Origin: Clostridiales bacterium
Lineage (GTDB): Bacteria > Bacillota > Clostridia > Oscillospirales > Oscillospiraceae
DNA length: 5,670 nucleotides
Assembly: GCA_012729875.1 (NCBI GenBank)
Contig: JAAYCC010000194.1
Span: 1-5,670, forward strand
Direction of reading: 5' to 3'
Part shown: piece after piece, positions 1 to 5,533 of the stretch
Layout: each line of letters opens with the position of its first letter
How positions within the stretch are numbered: position 1 is the first letter of the stretch
The notes under the pieces: model-generated
Databases searched by the model: none
What the model was told of the DNA's origin: nothing
The model's input: only the letters and a program-made list of their open reading frames with translations
Made by a program: the position numbers and the translations under genes

Positions 1-651
1 GGAGTCGAGAATATGCTCGGCACCAACCCTCTTACCGTCGGCCTGCCAACCGACGAAGAGTTTCCTTTCATGCTCGACTGTGCAACCAGCATCATGCAGC
101 GGGGCAAAATCGAGTATTACGCACGCAGCGGCAAGCCGACTCCCTCCGGCACCGTTGTTGCGCGCGACGGCTCCGCCATGACCGACAGCGAGGAAATTTT
201 GAAAGCGCTCACCTCCGGCGAGGCCGCGCTCGCCCCCCTGGGCGGCATAGGCGAAGAACTCGGTGGCTACAAGGGGTACGGTTACGCAACAGTCGTTGAA
301 ATCCTATCAGCGGCCCTGCAGGCCGGAAGCTATCTCAAGATGCTCAACGGCTTCGACGCCGAGGGCAAAAGGCAGCCATATCATCTGGGTCATTTTTTCA
401 TTGTCATTGACCCCGAAGCCTTTTTGGGTGTAGAATCATTCAGGAAAACTGCGGGCGACATTCTGCGCCGTCTTCGCACATCAGAGAGAGCCCCCGGTCG
501 GGAGCACATTTACACCGCAGGCGAGAAAGAATACCTTGCGTGGCTCGACCGTAAGGACAAGGGCGTTCCTGTCGGCGAGGCAGTGCAGAAGGATCTCATA
601 AGCGTCAGAGATATGCTCAGTCTGCCCTATAGGTTTCCCTTTGAGTTATAA
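1..651 (+). CDS. Ldh2-family malate/lactate/ureidoglycolate-type dehydrogenase, C-terminal part (5' end outside window)
   Basis: The reading frame is open from the first base, so the gene begins before the window; the ATG at 13 is internal. The visible 216 residues match the C-terminal two thirds of the Ldh2/YbiC family, NAD(P)-dependent cytosolic oxidoreductases acting on 2-hydroxy acids (malate, lactate, ureidoglycolate and relatives). Family hallmarks seen are MLGTNPL followed by a short GLPT stretch, the FMLDCATS segment with RGKIE, the glycine-rich GGYKGYGYA motif followed by VEILSAAL, and GHFFIVIDPEAF. Full-length members have about 330-360 residues, so roughly 140-150 N-terminal residues, including the usual catalytic histidine, are not visible. 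The exact substrate cannot be told from this part. The stop is followed 31 nt later by the ATG of the next gene without a terminator, so the two are probably co-transcribed. Confidence 0.92.
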   Translation, partial: GVENMLGTNPLTVGLPTDEEFPFMLDCATSIMQRGKIEYYARSGKPTPSGTVVARDGSAMTDSEEILKALTSGEAALAPLGGIGEELGGYKGYGYATVVEILSAALQAGSYLKMLNGFDAEGKRQPYHLGHFFIVIDPEAFLGVESFRKTAGDILRRLRTSERAPGREHIYTAGEKEYLAWLDRKDKGVPVGEAVQKDLISVRDMLSLPYRFPFEL

Positions 652-682
652 GCAGATACTTTATTTTTCGGGAGAATCAGCC

Positions 683-1342
683 ATGTATAAAACTGAGAAC
701 ATATTGGATCTTGACCACACTATAGCAAAACCGCTTTTAGCTACCAAGGACTACCCCTGGGAAGCGCTCCCGCTCATAAGCGGCTTTATACGCGAGCTCG
801 GTCCCACACTGCCAGCCGAGGAATACGACCATCCTGCCGAGGACGTATGGATTGCCAAATCCGCTGCTGTAGCGCCCACGGCAAGCATTACAGGTCCGTG
901 CATAATTTGTGCGGAGGCGGAGATCCGCCACTGCGCGTTTATACGCGGCAGCGCCATCGTCGGTAAAAACGCTGTTGTCGGAAATTCCGTCGAGCTGAAG
1001 AACGTCATCCTTTTTGACCGTGTGCAAACCCCGCACTACAACTATGTGGGTGACTCCATCCTCGGATATAAGGCTCACATGGGCGCCGGATCCATAACCT
1101 CCAATGTAAAAAGCGACAGGACAATAGTCCATGTAAAAGGTGAAGGTATGGATATCGACACTGGCCTGAAAAAATTCGGCGCCATTTTGGGCGATAATGT
1201 GGAGGTCGGCTGTAACAGCGTCCTCAACCCAGGTACGGTCATCGGCCGGAATACCAACATATATCCCGTCTCTTCCGTACGCGGAACAATACCTGAGAGC
1301 AAAATATTCAAATCTCCCGACAAAATCGTAAATAAAGACTAG
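683..1342 (+). CDS. Left-handed beta-helix (GlmU C-terminal-like) acyltransferase homologue
   Basis: This is a 219-residue cytosolic protein resembling the acetyltransferase half of GlmU and often annotated in Clostridia as a UDP-N-acetylglucosamine pyrophosphorylase-like protein. Isoleucine/valine-rich hexapeptide turns (IAKSAAVAPTASI, IVGKNAVVGNSVEL, ILGDNVEVGCNSVLNPGTVIG) indicate a left-handed beta-helix over about residues 55-205. Residues 117-141 hold PHYNYVGDSILG and GAGSITSN. They resemble the GlmU active-site region with its His-x-x-Tyr pair (here His118 and Tyr121) and the GAGTITCN loop. There is no N-terminal nucleotidyltransferase domain, so UTP-dependent activity is not supported; the donor and acceptor are unknown. 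The ATG at 683 is chosen because GGGAG at 670-674 lies 8 nt upstream; an upstream TTG at 641 would overlap the preceding gene and has no such support. The stop abuts a strong terminator, making this the last gene of the transcript. Confidence 0.85.
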   Translation: MYKTENILDLDHTIAKPLLATKDYPWEALPLISGFIRELGPTLPAEEYDHPAEDVWIAKSAAVAPTASITGPCIICAEAEIRHCAFIRGSAIVGKNAVVGNSVELKNVILFDRVQTPHYNYVGDSILGYKAHMGAGSITSNVKSDRTIVHVKGEGMDIDTGLKKFGAILGDNVEVGCNSVLNPGTVIGRNTNIYPVSSVRGTIPESKIFKSPDKIVNKD

Positions 1343-1380
1343 AGCAAAAACTGCCCGCCGAATAACGGGCAGTTTTTGCT
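1343..1380 (+). terminator. Rho-independent terminator after the beta-helix gene
   Basis: A perfect 15-bp inverted repeat (agcaaaaactgcccg at 1343-1357 and its complement at 1366-1380) with an 8-nt loop starts on the base after the TAG stop. The GC core followed by a run of five T is a classic intrinsic terminator. The A and T runs in the two arms make it symmetric, so it could also stop minus-strand transcription. Confidence 0.92.
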
Positions 1381-1396
1381 TCCTGTACAATTTTTG

Positions 1397-1425
1397 TTGC
1401 AAAACAGATCTGGGTTTGATAGAAT
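1397..1425 (+). promoter_or_regulatory. Sigma-A-type promoter of the zinc-ribbon gene
   Basis: TTGCAA at 1397-1402 and TAGAAT at 1420-1425 are separated by exactly 17 bp. The -10 box is preceded by TGA, giving an extended -10. It lies after the preceding terminator and about 40 bp before the start codon. Transcription would start near 1432. Confidence 0.65.
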
Positions 1426-1466
1426 ATTTCCAAAAGGTTCAGCTGTCCATCTAAGGAGGTTTATAT

Positions 1467-1877
1467 ATGGCATTTTGCTCACAATGCGGTACCGCCGTTA
1501 ACGACGGCGCTTCATTCTGCACCACCTGCGGCGCAAAGCTCGGCGCTGCCGGCGAGCAGCAGTACAGCTCACGTCAGTCGGCAGCAAGTCAGCCCACGGA
1601 CAACAGTAAGACCATGGCTATTCTGGCCGTGATCATCCCGGTGCTGTTTTTTCTTCCGCTGGTAGTGGATCCCAAAACAGCTTTCGGAACTTTCTGGTCA
1701 AATCAGTCCCTGCTCTTGCTTCTGGCCTATGTGGTTTCCGGGCTTCTCTGCTTTATTTTCATCGGATACATACTATATGTGGCCGTGTTTGTCTTCTGGA
1801 TAATGGCTATTGTAAGCGTATGCAAAGGCGAAATGAAACCTATACCGCTTATTGGTGAAATAGAGATTATAAAATAA
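1467..1877 (+). CDS. Zinc-ribbon membrane protein with Tic20/DUF4870-like C-terminus
   Basis: This 136-residue protein opens with a zinc ribbon: Cys4-x2-Cys7 and Cys18-x2-Cys21, each pair followed by Gly, as in the FCxxCG domains common in Firmicutes. A polar, Ser/Gln-rich linker (about residues 28-48) leads to hydrophobic segments at about 49-67 and about 80-117, the second long enough for one long or two short helices. The motif FWSNQSLLLLL near residue 76 and the ending CKGEMKPIPLIGEIEIIK resemble Tic20/DUF4870-type small membrane proteins; this is a family resemblance from memory, not a search result. Its function is unknown. The protein is probably in the cytoplasmic membrane with the zinc ribbon in the cytosol. 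The start is certain: AAGGAGGT at 1453-1460 lies 6 nt upstream. The gene has its own promoter and stands alone between two terminators. Confidence 0.88.
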   Translation: MAFCSQCGTAVNDGASFCTTCGAKLGAAGEQQYSSRQSAASQPTDNSKTMAILAVIIPVLFFLPLVVDPKTAFGTFWSNQSLLLLLAYVVSGLLCFIFIGYILYVAVFVFWIMAIVSVCKGEMKPIPLIGEIEIIK

Positions 1878-1924
1878 CCCATATACAAGAAGGACGCCCG
1901 CCGGGCGTCCTTCTTGTATATGGG
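1878..1924. terminator. Shared bidirectional terminator: 23-bp perfect hairpin
   Basis: Bases 1878-1900 are perfectly complementary to 1902-1924 around the single central base 1901 (in practice a small loop at the tip). The stem starts on the base after the TAA of the zinc-ribbon gene and lies about 50 nt downstream of the stop of the convergent glycosylase gene. On the minus strand it is followed by the T-rich TTATTTTATAAT. On the plus strand the upper GC stem is followed by TTCTTGTATAT within the hairpin and no further T-run. It therefore looks strongest for the minus-strand gene but plausible for both. Confidence 0.85.
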
Positions 1925-1973
1925 CAGGAGAAGGAAGACCGTGGGATCTCCCCTTTCTTGAATTTACGGTGGG

Positions 1974-2456
1974 TCATGTGCTCTTAACGATTACACTCCA
2001 TAGAGATACGAGTCTTTCCAGACTGTACTGGGCGTTCGCCGGGCTGGTGGATGGGAGCTTTACGGCTGCAATTCCCGTCTGCGGATAGCAGTATCTCCTG
2101 TACAGCGCGTCGGCTTTGCCTCCGTTTGTAAAGATGCGTTCGATTTTTGCTGTCTCAAGAATACGGTCAAGGTCGTTCGCCACAACATTTGTTATACTCG
2201 AATCGTCTGAGCCTTCAATGTCACAGCTCGCAATAACATCCCACAGCGCTATTCCGTGTCTGAGCAGCATTGTTCGTTTTTTGTCCGTAGTATCGGGCAG
2301 ATCACAGCCCAGCACATCCGCAATAACGCGCCAAAAGCGGTTCTGCGGATTGCCGTAAAAAAAGTTTATCTCTCTTGACTTTACAGACGGAAACGAGCCC
2401 AGAATAAGCAGCTTTGAGTTTTCATCAAATACCGGAGGTATTAAATGCTCAGGCAT
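1974..2456 (-). CDS. Hypoxanthine/uracil-DNA glycosylase, UDG superfamily family 6-like (DNA-deoxyinosine glycosylase)
   Basis: This 160-residue cytosolic DNA-repair enzyme is of the length usual for family 6 (HDG) of the uracil-DNA glycosylase fold. It would remove deaminated bases, hypoxanthine best known for this family, as the first step of base excision repair. Seen in order: motif 1 LLILGSFPSVKS at residues 16-27; the family signature FFYGNPQNRFW at 32-42, with Asn39 at the position reported as catalytic for family 6; an ALWDVI segment at 70-75; FTNGGKADALY at 109-119; and the C-terminal motif LPSTSPAN at 134-141, matching the DNA-intercalation loop region. No key residue is visibly missing. 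The ATG at 2454-2456 is supported by GGGGAG at 2464-2469, about 7 nt upstream. It is a single-gene unit with an extended -10 promoter, and it ends at the hairpin shared with the convergent zinc-ribbon gene. Confidence 0.9.
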   Translation of the reverse strand: MPEHLIPPVFDENSKLLILGSFPSVKSREINFFYGNPQNRFWRVIADVLGCDLPDTTDKKRTMLLRHGIALWDVIASCDIEGSDDSSITNVVANDLDRILETAKIERIFTNGGKADALYRRYCYPQTGIAAVKLPSTSPANAQYSLERLVSLWSVIVKST

Positions 2457-2482
2457 AATATCTCTCCCCAGACTTTTTTATA

Positions 2483-2491
2483 ATTATATCA
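2483..2491 (-). promoter_or_regulatory. Extended -10 promoter of the glycosylase gene
   Basis: On the minus strand the sequence reads TGATATAAT, a perfect TATAAT with the TG extension. No good -35 box lies 16-18 bp upstream; the nearest TTGACA-like hexamer (ATGACA, 2511-2516) is 22 bp away. Predicted transcription start is near 2476, leaving a leader of about 20 nt that carries the ribosome binding site. Confidence 0.6.
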
Positions 2492-2514
2492 CACCTTTTA
2501 TCCGCCTGTGTGTC

Positions 2515-2760
2515 ATGTTGAAAGAATTGCTTGGATTTTCTTGCATCGTGTCGGGAAATGTCCGCCCAAAGATGAAGTTGTGTTCATCGGACAGCCATTA
2601 AAGGGCGAAGGCCGGCAAAAAATTTTGCCGGCCTTCTGGAAAGAGAAAAAAGGGTAGTGGAGGGTTTGCTTCGCAAAGAAGATTTGAAAAGTATGTAACA
2701 AGTTACAAAATACTCTTTGCTCTTTCGATTGGCTGTCCAACCTATGATTTGATTTTACCA
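2515..2760. other. Gene-poor, hairpin-rich intergenic segment; candidate structured RNA or dispersed repeat
   Basis: No convincing coding sequence is present. Frames here are short, lack ribosome binding sites and resemble no family I know. The segment instead holds nested complementarity: TGTCC (2559-2563) with GGACA (2589-2593) enclosing GATGAA (2571-2576) with TTCATC (2583-2588); a 14-bp stem at 2607-2636; TTTGC/GCAAA at 2665-2677; and GCAAAG (2673-2678) with CTTTGC (2715-2720) enclosing an AGTAT-GTAAC/GTTAC-ATACT hairpin (2690-2714). The 9-mer GGACAGCCA (2589-2597) pairs with TGGCTGTCC (2730-2738), bracketing about 150 bp. Some of these pairings exclude each other. The strand, if it is transcribed, is unclear. 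A terminal-inverted-repeat element is an alternative reading. Confidence 0.35.
2607..2636. repeat. 14-bp perfect inverted repeat with AT apex
   Basis: Gaaggccggcaaaa at 2607-2620 is complementary to 2623-2636, with two unpaired A between the arms. It has the GC stem strength of a terminator, but no T-run follows on either strand; the A/T tract is at the tip instead. It lies about 150 nt upstream of the glycosylase gene start and about 345 nt beyond the stop of the DUF6056-type gene, so a terminator role for the latter is possible but not well supported. Confidence 0.75.
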
Positions 2761-2980
2761 TTTACTCTGCTAAAAGGATATGGACAAAAAAGCCGCGCTG
2801 TCCAAAAGCCGACATATTATTTAATTCTAAGAACTGCAATTTTTGGTTTTTGATGGTCAGATGTTGCAAAAGAATCACATAAAGAATAAAAAGACAGGCA
2901 CAAGCTGTATGCTCTCCCCTTTTGTGTCCGCTTTCACAGCCCGATTTTGGTGAGCAAATTAAACGCAGCCCGCCTTCTTT
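2761..2980. other. Intergenic stretch without recognisable gene
   Basis: This AT-richer segment lies downstream of the DUF6056-type gene on the minus strand. It contains a 6-bp inverted repeat TGGACA/TGTCCA (2781-2786 and 2799-2804) and a 9-bp direct repeat GCTGTCCAA shared with the neighbouring structured segment (2732-2740 and 2797-2805). A weak minus-strand hairpin (ACAG/CTGT at about 2894-2908) is followed by CTTTTTATTCTTT and might end the upstream membrane-protein transcript. Nothing else stands out. Confidence 0.35.
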
Positions 2981-4705
2981 TTACTGTTCTAGGGGAGATA
3001 TTCTGAGTCCGAATATCGCGTCTGCGTCCTTAACAGAAATATATGTTGTCTCGCACACCATCCTCACAGGACAGGCAAGTTTCTCACATTCACCGTAGCC
3101 GTTTCCTTTCTGGACCGCGCGTGAGTTGAGATGGAACCCGTAGCGCTTGTCCCCCGTATCTATAACGGCATAGGAATAGTCCCAGCTCACTTCCGCGTCC
3201 AAAAGACGCCCTACATCACGCACAGTGACGTACCACTCGCCGCCGCGCCGTATGGCGGGTGACAAAATCCTCTGCCCGTCGCAGGACATAACGGTTGTCT
3301 CCTCATCATAGTTTTTTATGCCCGCAGAGATTCCGTAAAGCCTGCAGAAGTATTCGCCAAAGTTCCCTGGGGACGGCACGGTGCTGCGACCATAGCGCTC
3401 GTCGGGCACGTTTTGAAGATATAATGTACCGCTGCCGTCATATTTTTCCGCCGCAAGCGTGTTGCGGTCGATAACGCCGGCATTGGAGGCATATTTTGTG
3501 ATGAATAAAACCATCACAGCCACGGCCGGAACCACAGCCGCAGCTCCCGCAATCCGCAGTATGCTTTCGCCGGAGAAGGAGAGCGCCAGCGTCCGAAGGC
3601 AAACGACCGTCAGAAAAAGCGCTGCGGGGAGGAGCATCCTCATGCCCACTATGGGCGAAATGAGGCAAACGCCCAGAGAGAGAAATATCATCAGTGTGAA
3701 GAACGGTATGACCCTCTCGCCTGCTGTAAATGTATATATCCCAAACAGAAAAACGGAAAACGCACAGACGCCGGCCGCTATCGCAATTCCCACGCTCCCC
3801 CAGATAACGCCCGTACCCGTCAGAACGGGCAGCGCGGTCAGGGCAAAGGCTGCAAAGGCAGCGATCCTTTTACGCTTGAGACAGTAAAACCCAATGGCCG
3901 CCAGTAAGGCGGCGACTATGACGAAAATACCGCCCTCGTCCATTATCATACGGCTGAAAAGCTCGTAGTTTCTGTATGCCCGCGTAAAAAGCCCGATAGA
4001 GCCGTAGCCGTTTTCAGAGAGCCTCGCGGCAACTCCGCACGTGCCGAACAGCGTGGCGTATCCCGCACAGGCTGCGGCAAAGTTGGCCGCGAAATACCCG
4101 ATGCGGTCCTTTGCAGTCTTGTACTCGGCAAAGAAAACGTACAGAACGGTTATTGGGGCCAGAATTCCGGTCATCTCCACTGTCGCCGCAGACAGAAACG
4201 CCACAATTACAACCGCCCAGCCTCCGCGGCCGGATTCAGTATATTTCATCATGAGCAGGAAAAAGAGTATTATAAGAGCCGTAGGAAACAGGTAGTTAAA
4301 AGAGCCTGCGCCCCAAAGGGCGCCGTCGCCCAGCACCGCGATACCCATAAACGGAAAAAGTGTAAGAGCCAGCGCCCATAGACAGCAGACGCCTTTTCCT
4401 CTGTCCGCCGAAATAACAGCCATAATATATGTCATGAAACCGATAAGAAGAACGTTCCAGATACGAAACGGTATCATATCAAGCATGAGCAGCGGACTCA
4501 AGAGCAGGTGGACAAAGGCCCGGCCCGTGACGTTGCGGTAGTGATATACGGTATTGCTGAGAAATCCCCTCAGGCCGCCCGTGCAGAATGTCGCATAGTA
4601 AAAGTCGTCCGCAGCCATACGGACGTAGAGATGCAGTACGGAAATCAACGTGAGCATAAGCAGGCATACCGCGGCAGACATGCAGTCTCTTTTTCTCAAC
4701 ACCAT
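2981..4705 (-). CDS. DUF6056-like polytopic membrane protein with C-terminal copper-amine-oxidase-N-like domain
   Basis: This 574-residue integral membrane protein has about ten to twelve hydrophobic helices up to residue 405, starting at about 9-28. Marks of the DUF6056 / GT-C-like membrane family seen are an acidic pair Asp33-Asp34 in the first outside loop (ADDFYY), Gly61-Arg62 (NVTGR), WGAGSFNYLFP at 131-141, VEMTG at 176-180 and SPIVGMRMLLP at 350-360. GT-C relatives use polyprenyl-phosphate sugars to glycosylate cell-surface material, but no reaction is established for this group. After a soluble stretch (about 406-470), residues 473-574 resemble a copper-amine-oxidase N-like (stalk) domain: WYVTVRDVGRLLDAEVSWDYSYAVI, a short glycine/aspartate turn, then YISVKDADAIFG. 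That part probably lies outside the cell. The ATG at 4703-4705 is preceded by GGGG and AGGG at 4-9 nt. A later Met9 has no ribosome binding site. It is a single gene with its own promoter region. Confidence 0.82.
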   Translation of the reverse strand: MVLRKRDCMSAAVCLLMLTLISVLHLYVRMAADDFYYATFCTGGLRGFLSNTVYHYRNVTGRAFVHLLLSPLLMLDMIPFRIWNVLLIGFMTYIMAVISADRGKGVCCLWALALTLFPFMGIAVLGDGALWGAGSFNYLFPTALIILFFLLMMKYTESGRGGWAVVIVAFLSAATVEMTGILAPITVLYVFFAEYKTAKDRIGYFAANFAAACAGYATLFGTCGVAARLSENGYGSIGLFTRAYRNYELFSRMIMDEGGIFVIVAALLAAIGFYCLKRKRIAAFAAFALTALPVLTGTGVIWGSVGIAIAAGVCAFSVFLFGIYTFTAGERVIPFFTLMIFLSLGVCLISPIVGMRMLLPAALFLTVVCLRTLALSFSGESILRIAGAAAVVPAVAVMVLFITKYASNAGVIDRNTLAAEKYDGSGTLYLQNVPDERYGRSTVPSPGNFGEYFCRLYGISAGIKNYDEETTVMSCDGQRILSPAIRRGGEWYVTVRDVGRLLDAEVSWDYSYAVIDTGDKRYGFHLNSRAVQKGNGYGECEKLACPVRMVCETTYISVKDADAIFGLRISPLEQ

Positions 4706-4722
4706 ATTTCCCCGCCCTTTTT

Positions 4723-4765
4723 ATTATATCAACCGGATAATAACATATCCCGAGTCCCGTGTAAA
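4723..4765 (-). promoter_or_regulatory. Two overlapping candidate promoters of the DUF6056-type gene
   Basis: Promoter A on the minus strand has TTTACA (4765-4760) and TATTAT (4742-4737), exactly 17 bp apart, each 5 of 6 to consensus. Promoter B is the extended -10 TGATATAAT (4731-4723), without a clear -35 box. Predicted starts are near 4730 and 4716, close upstream of the start codon at 4705. The -35 of promoter A lies within one copy of a direct repeat. Confidence 0.55.
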
Positions 4766-4779
4766 CTTTCGTGTAAACT
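4758..4779. repeat. 10-bp direct repeat overlapping the -35 region
   Basis: CGTGTAAACT occurs at 4758-4767 and again at 4770-4779, a 12-bp period close to one helical turn. On the minus strand both copies read AGTTTACACG. The proximal copy contains the -35 hexamer of promoter A and the distal copy lies just upstream. This arrangement suits a regulator that binds two sites on the same face of the helix, though no particular regulator can be named. Confidence 0.55.
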
Positions 4780-4840
4780 CCGGTCAAAAAAACGCTGTTT
4801 TTCCCAGGATCAATTTAACAAAAACGGCCGTATATGTTTA

Positions 4841-4879
4841 ACAAGCCGGGGCGGAAAACCGCCTCGACTTGTGTTTTTT
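4841..4879 (+). terminator. Terminator-like hairpin with T-tract, facing against the flanking genes
   Basis: Arms 4841-4854 and 4859-4872 pair over 14 positions with one mismatch and one wobble around an AAAA loop, followed on the plus strand by GTTTTTT (4873-4879). That is a canonical intrinsic terminator for plus-strand transcription. On the minus strand, where both neighbouring genes lie, the hairpin begins 20 nt after the thioesterase stop but is followed by TAAACATA rather than a T-run. It may still work in that direction through the GC stem. Confidence 0.65.
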
Positions 4880-4892
4880 ATCAATATATGGG

Positions 4893-5408
4893 TCAATGTA
4901 TTTCGGGGATCTCTATCTCCTCGGGGTCGTCCGGCTCGGGATAGAGGACCATCATATCTTCCCCCCCGCCCAGAGCTTTCAGACTTTCGGCGTCCATTTT
5001 GAAGAACTTACCCACGGCCGTAACGGCTATCCCGCCGTCGGGCAGTACTATCTGACCCTCACATGTATATATTTTAGGGCCGTTGTCCGTGACGCAGGTT
5101 GTTACAACAAGCGGGACATCATAGGGCACGGTCTTTTTGAATTTTGTATTCATCTCCACGGTTACGCCAAGCATATGCGGCGTATAGGGCATTATGGCTC
5201 TGCCCATAGTCTCGTCCAGGAGAGCGGTGCTCACGCCCCCGTGAACTATGTCCGGATAGCTCTGATGTATAGGTCTCGCCTTGGCAAGCGCTATGACTGA
5301 CTTGTCCTCCATCTCGTAAAAGCTTGCTTTCATGCTGGCCTCGTTTTCTCTCCCGCACACAAAACAGTTTTTCGAATTCGGCTGCTTCTTGACTACCTTT
5401 TTTATCAC
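4893..5408 (-). CDS. PaaI-like hotdog-fold thioesterase
   Basis: This 171-residue, probably cytosolic protein of the PaaI/YdiI-type hotdog family would hydrolyse an acyl-CoA (or related) thioester; the substrate is unknown. The N-terminal NCFVCGRENEASMKASFY (about residues 14-31) is the conserved opening strand of this subgroup with a Cys-x2-Cys pair. It is followed by VHGGVSTALLDETMGRAI at about 55-72, the signature helix with the HGG turn and acidic Asp/Glu usually taken as catalytic. GVTVEMNTKFKKTVPYD and the later strand KIYTCEGQIV...AVTAVGKFF complete the fold by about residue 137. A Glu/Asp/Pro-rich tail (PEPDDPEEIEIPEIH) extends beyond the usual domain. The start codon is GTG at 5406-5408, fixed by AGGGGAG (GGGGAG at 5415-5420) 6 nt upstream. 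It has its own promoter and is a single-gene unit. Confidence 0.88.
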   Translation of the reverse strand: MIKKVVKKQPNSKNCFVCGRENEASMKASFYEMEDKSVIALAKARPIHQSYPDIVHGGVSTALLDETMGRAIMPYTPHMLGVTVEMNTKFKKTVPYDVPLVVTTCVTDNGPKIYTCEGQIVLPDGGIAVTAVGKFFKMDAESLKALGGGEDMMVLYPEPDDPEEIEIPEIH

Positions 5409-5441
5409 GACTGTCTCCCCTATCCTCTGTCTGTTATCAGG

Positions 5442-5469
5442 AGTTTAGCACAAATCGCGTCTTTTTCAA
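5442..5469 (-). promoter_or_regulatory. Promoter of the thioesterase gene
   Basis: On the minus strand TTGAAA (5469-5464) is followed after 16 bp by TAAACT (5447-5442), which is preceded by TGC, an extended -10. The predicted start is near 5435, about 27 nt before the GTG codon. It sits directly downstream of the terminator of the gene to the right. Confidence 0.6.
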
Positions 5470-5480
5470 GTAGTTTATGC

Positions 5481-5516
5481 AAAAAAACCGGAGGCCGCCC
5501 GGAAAAGCGGTCTGTT
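5481..5516 (-). terminator. Terminator of the gene entering from the right edge
   Basis: On the minus strand a GC-rich segment is followed by seven T (forward A-run at 5481-5487). The segment can fold either as CCGG/CCGG with a short apex or as CCGC/GCGG. The stem is short, but its position, 18 nt or more after a stop codon and just before the next promoter, fits an intrinsic terminator. Confidence 0.6.
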
Positions 5517-5533
5517 CTAGCGGCAATAATTTA

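Noticed and set aside
641..682. Upstream TTG start for the beta-helix gene
   Set aside because: It would overlap the preceding gene. The ATG at 683 has a well-spaced GGGAG and gives the expected N-terminus.
737..1402. Long minus-strand open frame opposite the beta-helix gene
   Set aside because: Shadow of a clearly conserved plus-strand gene; it runs through the terminator and has no family features.
2515..2601. Plus-strand 28-codon frame starting at ATG 2515
   Set aside because: It has no ribosome binding site, overlaps the promoter zone of the glycosylase gene, and its sequence is explained by the hairpins.
2589..2738. Insertion sequence or MITE defined by the 9-bp inverted repeat
   Set aside because: No target-site duplication flanks the repeat and no transposase remnant is seen. 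Kept only as an alternative explanation for the structured segment.
2513..2761. Minus-strand open frame of 82 codons in the intergenic gap
   Set aside because: There is no ribosome binding site before its ATG, the composition is unlike a folded protein, and it runs through the inverted repeats. Treated as chance or repeat-derived.
4508..5002. Plus-strand open frame of 164 codons spanning the promoter region of the membrane-protein gene
   Set aside because: It crosses two minus-strand genes, a promoter region and a terminator, lacks a ribosome binding site, and has low-complexity Arg/Pro content. It is not the product ended by the plus-facing terminator, since it reads through it.
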